From contig SUZO01000024.1 of assembly GCA_015059805.1 (NCBI GenBank), positions 1 through 36,202 of the forward strand: 36,202 nt of DNA. Direction: 5' to 3'. Every line of letters begins with the position of its first letter. The first letter of the stretch is position 1. This document shows, piece by piece, positions 1-7,215 of this stretch. Origin of the DNA: Rikenellaceae bacterium. Lineage in GTDB: Bacteria > Bacteroidota > Bacteroidia > Bacteroidales > Rikenellaceae. Both the position numbers and the translations under genes were made by a program. The notes under the pieces were generated by a model that saw nothing but the letters and a program-made list of their open reading frames with translations, was not told the origin of the DNA and searched no databases.

Positions 1-199
1 TTGCCTCGTACACACCGAGGTAAACAACATCAACATTGTCAGCCTCGCCGTAAGCACGGGTGCCGAGCTGACCAAGATCTGCGGTGAAGGTTACTTCAAC
101 CTCGCCGCCGCCAATTGTAGAGGAGATGTCCTCCTTGGCGCAAGATACTGCGCTGAAAATTACAGCCGCAGCCATCACAAAACGAAAAAATCTTTTCAT
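1..199 (-). CDS. DUF6562-type surface lipoprotein, N-terminus only
   Basis: Start of a lipoprotein read leftwards off the window edge; 66 codons are visible. It begins MKRFFRFVMAAAVIFSAVSC with the lipobox cysteine at residue 20, followed by Ala-Lys-Glu-Asp, then a Gly-rich stretch leading to VEVTFTADLG and a Gly-Thr-Arg-Ala motif. The same order is seen in the two large lipoproteins at 14062-17454 and 23911-26658, and the first 23 codons differ from the latter at only about six bases, which points to a recent duplicate or gene conversion. The acidic residues after the cysteine would suit surface export (inference). Function is unknown; paralogs carry beta-helix or GLUG-like C-termini. The start at 199 follows a roughly 200-base leader and a clear promoter. 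Confidence 0.8.
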   Translation of the reverse strand, partial: MKRFFRFVMAAAVIFSAVSCAKEDISSTIGGGEVEVTFTADLGQLGTRAYGEADNVDVVYLGVYEA

Positions 200-313
200 A
201 ATGTTTGTTAAAAAATTAAGTTAATAATGTGGAAATGTATATGCAAAACAATTTGGGCGGTGATAATAATCACAGCCTAAATATTTTTCAAAAATGTTGT
301 AACTTATTGATTT

Positions 314-389
314 ATAGACACTTAAAATCCCCCCCCGAGTGCGAGGAAGCCACATAGAGTATGTATGCAGTTGTAATTCATGTGTCTAT
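314..389 (-). promoter_or_regulatory. structured 5' leader of the first DUF6562 lipoprotein gene
   Basis: Between the promoter and the start codon at 199 the transcript could fold into an 8-bp outer stem (314-321 with 382-389) around a GC-rich hairpin near 333-346 next to a run of eight C (G in the RNA). The leader of the paralog at 17454 has the same plan with different bases (8-bp outer stem around a CCCTC/GAGGG hairpin), which would be expected of a conserved structured leader. Only two examples were compared by eye. Confidence 0.4.
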
Positions 390-406
390 ATATAGTATTT
401 GCAGAG

Positions 407-438
407 CAAAGATAGAAAAAAGAATTTTAATTAGCAAC
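407..438 (-). promoter_or_regulatory. Bacteroidetes-type promoter for the lipoprotein at 199
   Basis: On the minus strand TATCTTTG (407-414) is the -7 element. TTGC at 435-438 region lies about 19-20 bases upstream as the -33 element. The predicted transcript start is near 400, giving a leader of about 200 bases. Bases 200-497 hold this promoter, the leader and the terminator at 452-478; no gene was seen there. Confidence 0.65.
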
Positions 439-451
439 AAAAAGATAAAAA

Positions 452-478
452 AAATAGCACCCAAAGCGGGTGCTATTT
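452..478 (-). terminator. Rho-independent terminator of the M3 peptidase operon
   Basis: A perfect 11-bp stem (452-462 with 468-478) with a 5-base loop, followed on the minus strand by a run of eight T. It starts 20 bases after the stop codon at 498. Confidence 0.85.
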
Positions 479-497
479 ATAATATAGGTGTATTCTG

Positions 498-2618
498 CTA
501 CTTCTTGAGCTTCATTTGATCAATAAGAGCCTGGGTTTGTGGCTTATGACCGCGGAAGTCTACATAAAGCTCCATAGGGTGAACCTGACCACCAGAAGAG
601 AGGAGTTTACGGAATGCTGCAGCTGTTTTTGCATCAAAGATGCCGTTCTGCTGGAAGAGTGAGAAGCCATCTGCAGCAAGCACCTCAGCCCACTTATAGC
701 CATAGTAGCCAGCGGCGTAGCCGCCAGAAAAGATATGACCAAAAGCGGTTGCCATAGCCGTACCCTCAATAGCCGGAACGACCTTTGTAGACTCCATAGA
801 TGCCTTCTCAAATGCCTCTACATCACCAGTATATGGCTCCTTGAGAGTATGCCATGCCATATCGGTAAGACCGAATGAGAGCTGGCGGATATTCATATAA
901 GCGGCAAGATAGTTCTTTGCAGCGACAATCTTCTCAATCAGCTCAACTGGCATAGTCTCGCCACTCTGGTAGTGCTTAGCCCACAGGTCAAGGTACTCCT
1001 TCTCATATGCCCAGTTCTCCATAATCTGTGATGGAAGCTCAACAAAGTCGCGGTAGACGCTTGTGCCGTTGAGGCTCTCATACTTACCCTTTGCAAGCAT
1101 ACCGTGCAGTGAGTGACCAAACTCGTGGAGGAATGTTGTCAGCTCGTCAAATGTGAGCAGTGAAGGGGTGGTCTCTGTAGGCTTTGTGAAGTTCATTACA
1201 AGAGATACCAGTGGGCGGGTCTCAGTGCCGTTCTCAACACTTGTGCCGCGGAACTCGGTCATCCAAGCACCAGAGCGCTTGCTTGCGCGTGGGAAGAAGT
1301 CAAGGTAGAGTACTGCAAGGTGCTCGCCATTGTTATCCTTAACCTCGTAAGCAGTTACATCTGGGTGGTAAACGGTGATATTCTCTGCAGGGGTAAATGT
1401 CAGACCGTAAAGACGATTTGCAAGCATAAACACCGCGTCAATAACGTTGTCCAGCTTAAGGTAAGGCTTTACAAGCTCGTCGCTTACGGCGTACTTCTCG
1501 TTCTTGTACTTCTCGCTGTAGTAGCCAAAGTCCCAAGGCATCAGCTGACCCTCAAGACCCAATGAAGCGGCATACTGTGCAATATCCTCAACATCCTTTG
1601 CTGCATACTCAATAGTTGCACTGCGAAGCTCCTCAAGGAATGAGAGAACTGTTGGGGTATTCTGCGCCATGCGGTTGTCAAGAACATAGTCTGCATAGCA
1701 CTCATAGCCCAGCAGGTTGGCAATCTTAAGGCGCAAAGAGGTAATCTTGCGGATATTATCAGAGTTGTCAAACTCGCCACCCAGTGCGCGAGAGTTATAA
1801 GCCTTCCAGAGCTTCTCCTTGATGGCGCGCTGTGAAGAGTAGGTCATAAATGGACCGTAGCTTGGAGCCTTGAGAGTCACTGTCCAACCCTTCTCACCGC
1901 GAGCCTTCGCCTCCATAGCAAGACCCTCCTTTACGAAATCTGGAAGCTCCTCAACGAGCTTTTTGTCGGTAATGTTGTATGAGAATGCGTTTGTTGCAGC
2001 GAGTGAGTTCTGACCAAACTTAAGTGTAAGACCACTCAGCTCACCAGTATACTGGCGATAGAGCTCCTTATCCTGCTCCGAGAGGTTAGCACCACCACGA
2101 ACAAAGCCCTTGTAGGTATCCTCAAGCAGCGCCTTATCCTCCTTAGAGAGGAAAAGACCTGGATTCTCATAAACATACTTCACGCGCTTAAAGAGCTCAG
2201 GGTTGAGTGATACGTCGTTGCTCAGTGCAGTGAGTTTTGGCTGAATCTCAATAGCTATAGCCTGCAGTTCGTCTGATGTATCAGCCTCGTTGAGGTTGAA
2301 AAATACGCCACCAATACGGTCAAGGAGCGCACCCTGCTGCTCAAGGGCGAGGATAGTATTTGCAAAGGTAGGCTTTGCGGGGTTGTTTACAATTGCATCC
2401 ACCTCGGCGCGAGAGACTGCGATTGCGGTCTCAAAAGCTGGCATATAGTGCTCAAGCTTAATCTGGTCAAATGGAGGTGTCTGATGTGGAGTGTTCCACT
2501 CTGCAAGCAGAGGATTTGTAGTGTCAATCTCTGGCATTACAACGGTAGGCATTGTCTCGCCACCGCAGCCTGTCAAAAGCAATGATGCTGACATAAGTGT
2601 AAATAGTGTTTTTTTCAT
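498..2618 (-). CDS. M3 family zinc oligopeptidase, lipoprotein
   Basis: Thimet-oligopeptidase/Dcp-like metallopeptidase that should hydrolyse short peptides, anchored in the envelope by lipid. The 706-residue length is normal for the family. MKKTLFTLMSASLLLTGC is a lipoprotein signal with Cys18. The HEFGHSLH zinc site gives ligands His498 and His502 with catalytic Glu499, and the third ligand is Glu527 in DFVELPSQ, the usual spacing of 29 from the first His. The Gly-Tyr-rich motif HIFSGGYAAGYYGYKW near 640-660 is the substrate-binding loop typical of M3. It lies 39 bases downstream of a second M3 gene with the same orientation, so the two are probably co-transcribed and end at the terminator at 452-478. 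E. coli Dcp is not lipid-anchored; lipid-anchored M3 enzymes suggest peptide scavenging in the periplasm or at the surface (inference). Confidence 0.93.
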   Translation of the reverse strand: MKKTLFTLMSASLLLTGCGGETMPTVVMPEIDTTNPLLAEWNTPHQTPPFDQIKLEHYMPAFETAIAVSRAEVDAIVNNPAKPTFANTILALEQQGALLDRIGGVFFNLNEADTSDELQAIAIEIQPKLTALSNDVSLNPELFKRVKYVYENPGLFLSKEDKALLEDTYKGFVRGGANLSEQDKELYRQYTGELSGLTLKFGQNSLAATNAFSYNITDKKLVEELPDFVKEGLAMEAKARGEKGWTVTLKAPSYGPFMTYSSQRAIKEKLWKAYNSRALGGEFDNSDNIRKITSLRLKIANLLGYECYADYVLDNRMAQNTPTVLSFLEELRSATIEYAAKDVEDIAQYAASLGLEGQLMPWDFGYYSEKYKNEKYAVSDELVKPYLKLDNVIDAVFMLANRLYGLTFTPAENITVYHPDVTAYEVKDNNGEHLAVLYLDFFPRASKRSGAWMTEFRGTSVENGTETRPLVSLVMNFTKPTETTPSLLTFDELTTFLHEFGHSLHGMLAKGKYESLNGTSVYRDFVELPSQIMENWAYEKEYLDLWAKHYQSGETMPVELIEKIVAAKNYLAAYMNIRQLSFGLTDMAWHTLKEPYTGDVEAFEKASMESTKVVPAIEGTAMATAFGHIFSGGYAAGYYGYKWAEVLAADGFSLFQQNGIFDAKTAAAFRKLLSSGGQVHPMELYVDFRGHKPQTQALIDQMKLKK

Positions 2619-2657
2619 GATTCTACGTTATTTAGATATTCTTCATATATTTTAGTT

Positions 2658-4850
2658 CTATTCATTCTTAGCCTGTCTCTTCATCTTTAACATCTCGGAG
2701 ATGGTTGCCTCCTTGACATCAACCTCAAGGCTATCAACTACAGGCTCTTTCCACAATCCACGCGCCTTGAGCATAGCTCTCTTGTCAGGCTCTTTGCCTC
2801 GGAAGGCGCGGTAGAGGCTCATTCCATCCTTTGAGCCTCCCTTTGAGAGGATTTCGCGGCGCAGAGCCTCGGCAGTGCGGCGGTCAAATAGGTCGCCAGT
2901 CTCGCGGAAGGCTGCAAAGGCATCCTTATCAAGCACCTCAGCCCAGATGTAGAAGTAGTAGCCTGCAGAGTAACCACCAGAGAAGATATGCGCAAAGTAG
3001 GTATAGTGGTAGCGTGGCTCTATTTGGGAGATCATGCCTCGCTTCTCATAGAGGGCATTGTACTCATATCCATCAACATCAAGCTCCTTAAACTCAGTTG
3101 TAGAGTGAATATCAAGGTCACTCAGCGCAGCAGCTACAAGCTCTGTGGTGTTAAAGCCCTGGTTAAAGAGCGCACTATTTTGTATGCGCTTAATAAATTG
3201 GTCGCGGATAATCTCGCCATTGCGGTAGTGAGTAGCGTAGGTGCGGAGCATCTCTGGGGTAAGTGCCCAGTTCTCCATAATCTGCGATGGAAGCTCAACA
3301 AAGTCACCCTCTACGCCAATAAGTCCGTTATAACGCACATCGGTAAAGAGGAAGTGCAGCGCGTGACCGAACTCGTGGAATAGGGTAGTCACCTCATCAA
3401 GTGTAAGCAGTGAAGGTGTGCTCTCAGTTGGACGGGTGAAGTTGCAGACAATGCTTACCACTGGCGCTGTGCGAGAACCGTCAGCCTCATATCTCTGCTC
3501 GCGGTAGTATCCGCACCAAGCACCCTGACCCTTACCTGCACGTGGGTGGAAGTCAAAGTAGAGAATACCAAGGTGGCTCTCATCCTTATCAAGCACCTCG
3601 AAAGCCGATACCTCGTTGTGATATACTGGCACAGAGACTGGACGGAATGTGATACCAAACAGGCGATTTGCAAGGTTAAAGATACCCTGGCGAGTGTTGT
3701 CAAGTGAGAAGTATGAGCGGATAACCTCCTCATTTAGAGAGTATTTTTGCTGGCGAACACGCTCGGCATAGTACCACCAGTCCCAAGACTCAAACTTGTA
3801 TCCCTCCTCGGTGTAGTCGTTCTTGAACATACGCTCCATCTCGGCAAGCTCCTCCTTTGCTCGCTCAAGGGCTGGCTCCCACACCTCATCAAGAAGATTG
3901 TAAACAGCCTTTGGTGTTGCAGCCATCTGGTCCGAGATAACATACTCAGCATAAGATTTGTAACCTAGTAGGTGAGCCTTTTCGGTGCGCAGGCGAATCA
4001 TGTCGGCGATTATCTGCTTGTTGTCATACTCATCGTTGTTGTTGCAACGGTTGATATAGGCGCGATAAATCTTCTCACGCGCTTCGCGGTTAGGTGAGAA
4101 GGTGAGGAATGGAATTAGGCTCGGCTTGTGAAGAGTAAAGGCATACTTACCATCCTCGCCAAGCTCCTTAGCCTTCAATTTTGCCGCATCCTTGACAGAT
4201 GAAGGAAGCTGGGCGACATCCTTCTCGGTCTGGTACATCACAAAGTTGTTGTTCTCGGCAAGTACATTGCTGCCAAAGCGTACAGATAGAGCTGAAAGTT
4301 CCTCGTTTATCTCCATCAGACGACCCTTCTTCTGGCTATCTAACAGCGCACCGCTACGCACAAAGTCGTCGTAAATCTTCTCTGTCAGGCGAATTTGGTC
4401 TGCCTCAAGGTCGCAACTGTTGCGAGTGTCGTAGACAGCCTTCACGCGAGCAAAGAGTGCCTCGTTCATAAGTATTGCATCGCTGTGTGCAGCAAGTTTA
4501 GGCATCAGCTCGCCCTCTAAAGCCTGCAACTGTTCGTTTGTCTCGGCGGCGCAGAGCATGCCAAAGACATTACTTACATCTGAGAGCATCCTGCCACTGC
4601 GATCCATGGCTGCAATGGTATTCTCAAAGTTTGGCTCCTCCTTATTCTCCACAATCGCCTGAATCTCCTCATCATGCAGCGACATTGCACGCTCAAAGGC
4701 TGGCTGATAGTGGTAGTCCTTGATGCTCTCAAATGGCGGAACACCATAAGGTGTATTCCACGCCTCAAAAAATGGATTTGGCAGCTGTTCTGCCTCTTTG
4801 TTGCAACTAATCATCGTTATTGCCAATAATATAACTGCTAAACGCTTCAT
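2658..4850 (-). CDS. M3 family zinc oligopeptidase, lipoprotein (paralog)
   Basis: Second Dcp-like M3 peptidase, 730 residues, with lipoprotein signal MKRLAVILLAITMISC (Cys16). The zinc site is HEFGHALH with His492, Glu493 and His496, and Glu519 in DFVELPSQ. The distance from His492 to the third ligand is 27 residues, two fewer than in its neighbour and in Dcp or thimet oligopeptidase, so the loop beside the zinc is shorter. The catalytic residues are present, so activity is expected but specificity may differ. The C-terminus has a charged extension past the usual end. It is the first gene of the unit; its promoter overlaps that of the divergent rsmE. Confidence 0.93.
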   Translation of the reverse strand: MKRLAVILLAITMISCNKEAEQLPNPFFEAWNTPYGVPPFESIKDYHYQPAFERAMSLHDEEIQAIVENKEEPNFENTIAAMDRSGRMLSDVSNVFGMLCAAETNEQLQALEGELMPKLAAHSDAILMNEALFARVKAVYDTRNSCDLEADQIRLTEKIYDDFVRSGALLDSQKKGRLMEINEELSALSVRFGSNVLAENNNFVMYQTEKDVAQLPSSVKDAAKLKAKELGEDGKYAFTLHKPSLIPFLTFSPNREAREKIYRAYINRCNNNDEYDNKQIIADMIRLRTEKAHLLGYKSYAEYVISDQMAATPKAVYNLLDEVWEPALERAKEELAEMERMFKNDYTEEGYKFESWDWWYYAERVRQQKYSLNEEVIRSYFSLDNTRQGIFNLANRLFGITFRPVSVPVYHNEVSAFEVLDKDESHLGILYFDFHPRAGKGQGAWCGYYREQRYEADGSRTAPVVSIVCNFTRPTESTPSLLTLDEVTTLFHEFGHALHFLFTDVRYNGLIGVEGDFVELPSQIMENWALTPEMLRTYATHYRNGEIIRDQFIKRIQNSALFNQGFNTTELVAAALSDLDIHSTTEFKELDVDGYEYNALYEKRGMISQIEPRYHYTYFAHIFSGGYSAGYYFYIWAEVLDKDAFAAFRETGDLFDRRTAEALRREILSKGGSKDGMSLYRAFRGKEPDKRAMLKARGLWKEPVVDSLEVDVKEATISEMLKMKRQAKNE

Positions 4851-4866
4851 ATCTATAAAAAATTAC

Positions 4867-4874
4867 TATCTTTG
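4867..4874 (+). promoter_or_regulatory. rsmE promoter -7 box
   Basis: TATCTTTG lies 29 bases before the rsmE start and fits TAnnTTTG. No clear -33 element was seen at the expected distance. Confidence 0.5.
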
Positions 4875-4878
4875 CTGA

Positions 4879-4910
4879 CAAAAGTAATAATTTTTTTTAG
4901 GCTATGCAAC
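4879..4910 (-). promoter_or_regulatory. promoter of the M3 peptidase operon
   Basis: On the minus strand TACTTTTG (4879-4886) is the -7 box and GTTGC (4906-4910) the -33 box at about 19-20 bases. The -33 box lies inside the first codons of rsmE, so the two divergent promoters overlap within 53 bases. Confidence 0.6.
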
Positions 4911-5614
4911 TATTTTATGCACCACAAATAACTCTGCCCGAATATACGCTAACGGATGAGGAGTCTCGCCACGCCATAAAGGTGCTCCGACTGCGCGTTG
5001 GAGATACTCTGCATATTACTGACGGCAGGGGAAATATGCACCTGTGTGAGGTTATTAGCGATAGCGCAAAGCACTGCACCGTGCGTGTTGTTCAGAGCCA
5101 GAGCGAGTTTGAGAGGCGAAACTATAGCCTTACTATGGCAGTAGCCCCAACAAAAAATATAGACCGCTACGAGTGGTTTTTGGAGAAGGCTACAGAGATT
5201 GGCGTGGATACCTTCGTTGCCCTTGAGAGTGCCCACTCGGAGCGTCGTGTTGTAAAGCCAGAGCGTGAGGAGAAGGTTATCACCGCCGCTGTCAAGCAGT
5301 CGCTCAAGGCTTATCATCCCGCTTTTGAGGATATGACTCCGTTTAAGGAACTGGTTACCAGAGAGTTCGCTGGTCGAAAGTTTATTGCCCACTGCGGTGA
5401 GGCTGTTAAGGGTAAGAGCTATCTTGCCTCTACACTTAAAAAGGGGGAGAATGCGCTGGTGCTTATCGGTCCAGAGGGGGATTTTTCGCCAGAGGAGGTG
5501 GCGCTTGCCGTTGAGAATGGCTTTGAGGAGATTACTCTTGGTACTCAGCGCTTAAGAACAGAGACGGCAGCCGTTGTGGCTGTAACTATGGTAGCGGTTG
5601 TAAATAGTTTGTAG
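4904..5614 (+). CDS. rsmE: 16S rRNA (uracil1498-N3)-methyltransferase RsmE
   Basis: SPOUT-class methyltransferase that uses SAM to methylate N3 of U1498 in 16S rRNA. At 236 residues it is the usual family length. The N-terminal PUA-like region (about 1-70, with SRHAIKVLRLRVGD) is followed by APTKNIDRYEWFLEKATEIGV. The C-terminal trefoil knot carries LIGPEGDF (about 187-194) and LGTQRLRTETA (about 212-222), both diagnostic. It heads a plus-strand unit with the chromate transporter pair, the next start being 2 bases after its stop. The functional link to the transporter is unclear. Confidence 0.95.
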   Translation: MQLFYAPQITLPEYTLTDEESRHAIKVLRLRVGDTLHITDGRGNMHLCEVISDSAKHCTVRVVQSQSEFERRNYSLTMAVAPTKNIDRYEWFLEKATEIGVDTFVALESAHSERRVVKPEREEKVITAAVKQSLKAYHPAFEDMTPFKELVTREFAGRKFIAHCGEAVKGKSYLASTLKKGENALVLIGPEGDFSPEEVALAVENGFEEITLGTQRLRTETAAVVAVTMVAVVNSL

Positions 5615-5616
5615 CG

Positions 5617-6156
5617 ATGTTGTGGCAACTGTTCATATCGTTCCTTAAAATTGGAGCCTTCACCTTTGGTGGCGGATATGCTATGGTGCCACTTATTGAG
5701 CGAGAGGTTATTGATAAGCGCGGCTGGGTAAAGCGCGAGGACTTTTTGGATTTGCTAACTATTGCCCAGTCTGCCCCAGGACCTATCGCCCTTAATACGG
5801 CGGTCTTTGTCGGCTACCGCATTGCAGGTCTTGGGGGCGCGCTCGCTTCACTTGCGGGCATTGTGCTACCAGCCTTTACGATAATACTTTTGGTGGCGAT
5901 TTTCTTTGCTGATATTCGTGATAATAAGATTGTGGACTCGGCCTTTAAGGCTATGCGTCCAGCCGTTGTGGCACTTATCGTCGCACCTATCGTTAGTCTG
6001 TCTAAGGGGTTGAATATCTGGCTATTGGCTGTTGCAGCGGCTACGGCAGTGGCTATATGGTGGTTCGGCTTTTCGCCTATCTATGTGCTTGTTGTGGGCG
6101 CAGTGACGGGTCTGATGTGGAGTGTCTACCTGACAAGAAAGGAGGGCGGCAGATGA
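5617..6156 (+). CDS. chromate transporter, first half-size subunit
   Basis: CHR-family membrane protein of 179 residues, one of two half-length subunits; full-length ChrA fuses both halves. It begins FLKIGAFTFGGGYAMVPLI, the CHR signature, followed by QSAPGPIALNTAVFVGYR and several hydrophobic helices. Family members export chromate in proton-driven fashion, though in anaerobic gut bacteria the true substrate may be another oxyanion. Its TGA overlaps the next gene's ATG (ATGA), indicating translational coupling and probably a heterodimer. Confidence 0.9.
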   Translation: MLWQLFISFLKIGAFTFGGGYAMVPLIEREVIDKRGWVKREDFLDLLTIAQSAPGPIALNTAVFVGYRIAGLGGALASLAGIVLPAFTIILLVAIFFADIRDNKIVDSAFKAMRPAVVALIVAPIVSLSKGLNIWLLAVAAATAVAIWWFGFSPIYVLVVGAVTGLMWSVYLTRKEGGR

Positions 6157-6692
6157 TTTACCTACAGCTGTTTATATCCTACCTTAAGATTGGTTTTTTC
6201 GGCTTTGGTGGTGGCTATGCAATGCTCTCGCTTATCCAAAATGAGATTGTTGAGCAGCGCGGATGGATTACCGTGTCGCAGTTTGCAGATATCGTCGCTA
6301 TTTCGCAAATGACCCCTGGCCCTATCGCTATTAACTCGGCAACATATATCGGATATACTGTCGCAGGCTTCTGGGGCTCTGTCGTGGCTACTGTGGCTGT
6401 CTGCTTGCCAGCTCTTACGGTTATGCTCGCCCTGACAAAGTTCTTCTTGAAGCTCAAGGATAACCGCTATGTTCACGGTACTATTACTGGTATGCGCCCC
6501 GTCGTTGTGGGTATGATTGCCGCCGCCGCCCTATTGCTTATCTTCCCTAAGGAGCAGAGCGATAGTAGCTTTATAGACCACTGGAGCTGGCTCTTGTTTG
6601 GATTAACCCTCTACGCGAGCTACAGAAAGGTCAATCCAATCCTCCTTATCGCCCTCTCCGCCCTCGCGGGAATCCTTATCTATGGGGTGTAA
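6153..6692 (+). CDS. chromate transporter, second half-size subunit
   Basis: Second 179-residue CHR-family half. It has YLKIGFFGFGGGYAMLSLI at the start and QMTPGPIAINSATYIGY further on, with multiple membrane helices. The frame is open 96 bases further upstream, but that part overlaps the first subunit, so the ATG at 6153 is chosen: it forms an ATGA overlap, has a GGAGGG 10 bases ahead, and yields the same length as its partner. The pair arose by duplication and presumably forms an antiparallel dimer (family knowledge). Confidence 0.9.
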   Translation: MIYLQLFISYLKIGFFGFGGGYAMLSLIQNEIVEQRGWITVSQFADIVAISQMTPGPIAINSATYIGYTVAGFWGSVVATVAVCLPALTVMLALTKFFLKLKDNRYVHGTITGMRPVVVGMIAAAALLLIFPKEQSDSSFIDHWSWLLFGLTLYASYRKVNPILLIALSALAGILIYGV

Positions 6693-6730
6693 AAAAGCTG
6701 ACTAAAATCAAGATGTTTTGTGAATAAAAA

Positions 6731-6770
6731 GTGGCGTATGAGCGAACTCAAGGTTCACTACATACGCCAC
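6731..6770. terminator. long hairpin between convergent genes
   Basis: A perfect 10-bp stem (6731-6740 with 6761-6770) closes a 20-base loop that can pair further internally (GAAC with GTTC). It lies between the plus-strand transporter and the minus-strand hypothetical gene, so it could end both transcripts. No strong T run follows on the plus strand, so it is not a textbook terminator. Confidence 0.45.
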
Positions 6771-6826
6771 TACTGCTTGCAATCTAAAAATTACATCTTA
6801 TGAGTCATCCTATATGATATTTTAAT

Positions 6827-7183
6827 TTAGTGGCTTGTAGCTTTACACACATAGATATTATCTTCAAGACAGCTTATCCAAGGGCAATCTTTTATCACAG
6901 ATGGCATATTGTTATCTACCTCTATATAAAAGTAGTTGTTTGTGTCCGATATATCTTTCAATATACTATCAATAAGTTTCCTAAACACATCCTGTTTATT
7001 CTCTAAATCTTCACAATAACTTAATTCAGTTAATCTCCACTTATACTCATTATGTGGAATATCTGACAAAGTTGCTCTCATTACACACACTCCTTCAATA
7101 TTGACAATGATATAGTGGTTATGCTGCACAGATTCGTAGAGATGATCTACAGGGAAACTGATAAATGATTTAAGTTTGTTCAT
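6827..7183 (-). CDS. hypothetical protein, 118 residues
   Basis: Not recognised. A soluble 118-residue protein with no signal peptide or membrane segment. It starts MNKLKSFISFPVDHLYESVQ and contains four cysteines, including one in an acidic region (CEDLEN) and others near DCPWISCLED. Base composition is AT-rich, like the LRR half of the upstream lipoprotein. It follows that gene by 32 bases in the same direction and probably shares its transcript. It could be an accessory or immunity-like partner, but nothing in the sequence shows a function. Confidence 0.6.
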   Translation of the reverse strand: MNKLKSFISFPVDHLYESVQHNHYIIVNIEGVCVMRATLSDIPHNEYKWRLTELSYCEDLENKQDVFRKLIDSILKDISDTNNYFYIEVDNNMPSVIKDCPWISCLEDNIYVCKATSH

Positions 7184-7215
7184 AAATTTTAAGTTTTATA
7201 GATTCATAAATAAGT

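Noticed and set aside
314..438. Invertible promoter (phase variation) at the first lipoprotein gene
   Set aside because: The inverted repeats at 314-321 and 382-389 do not flank the promoter at 407-438; they lie downstream of it, so they fit a leader RNA.
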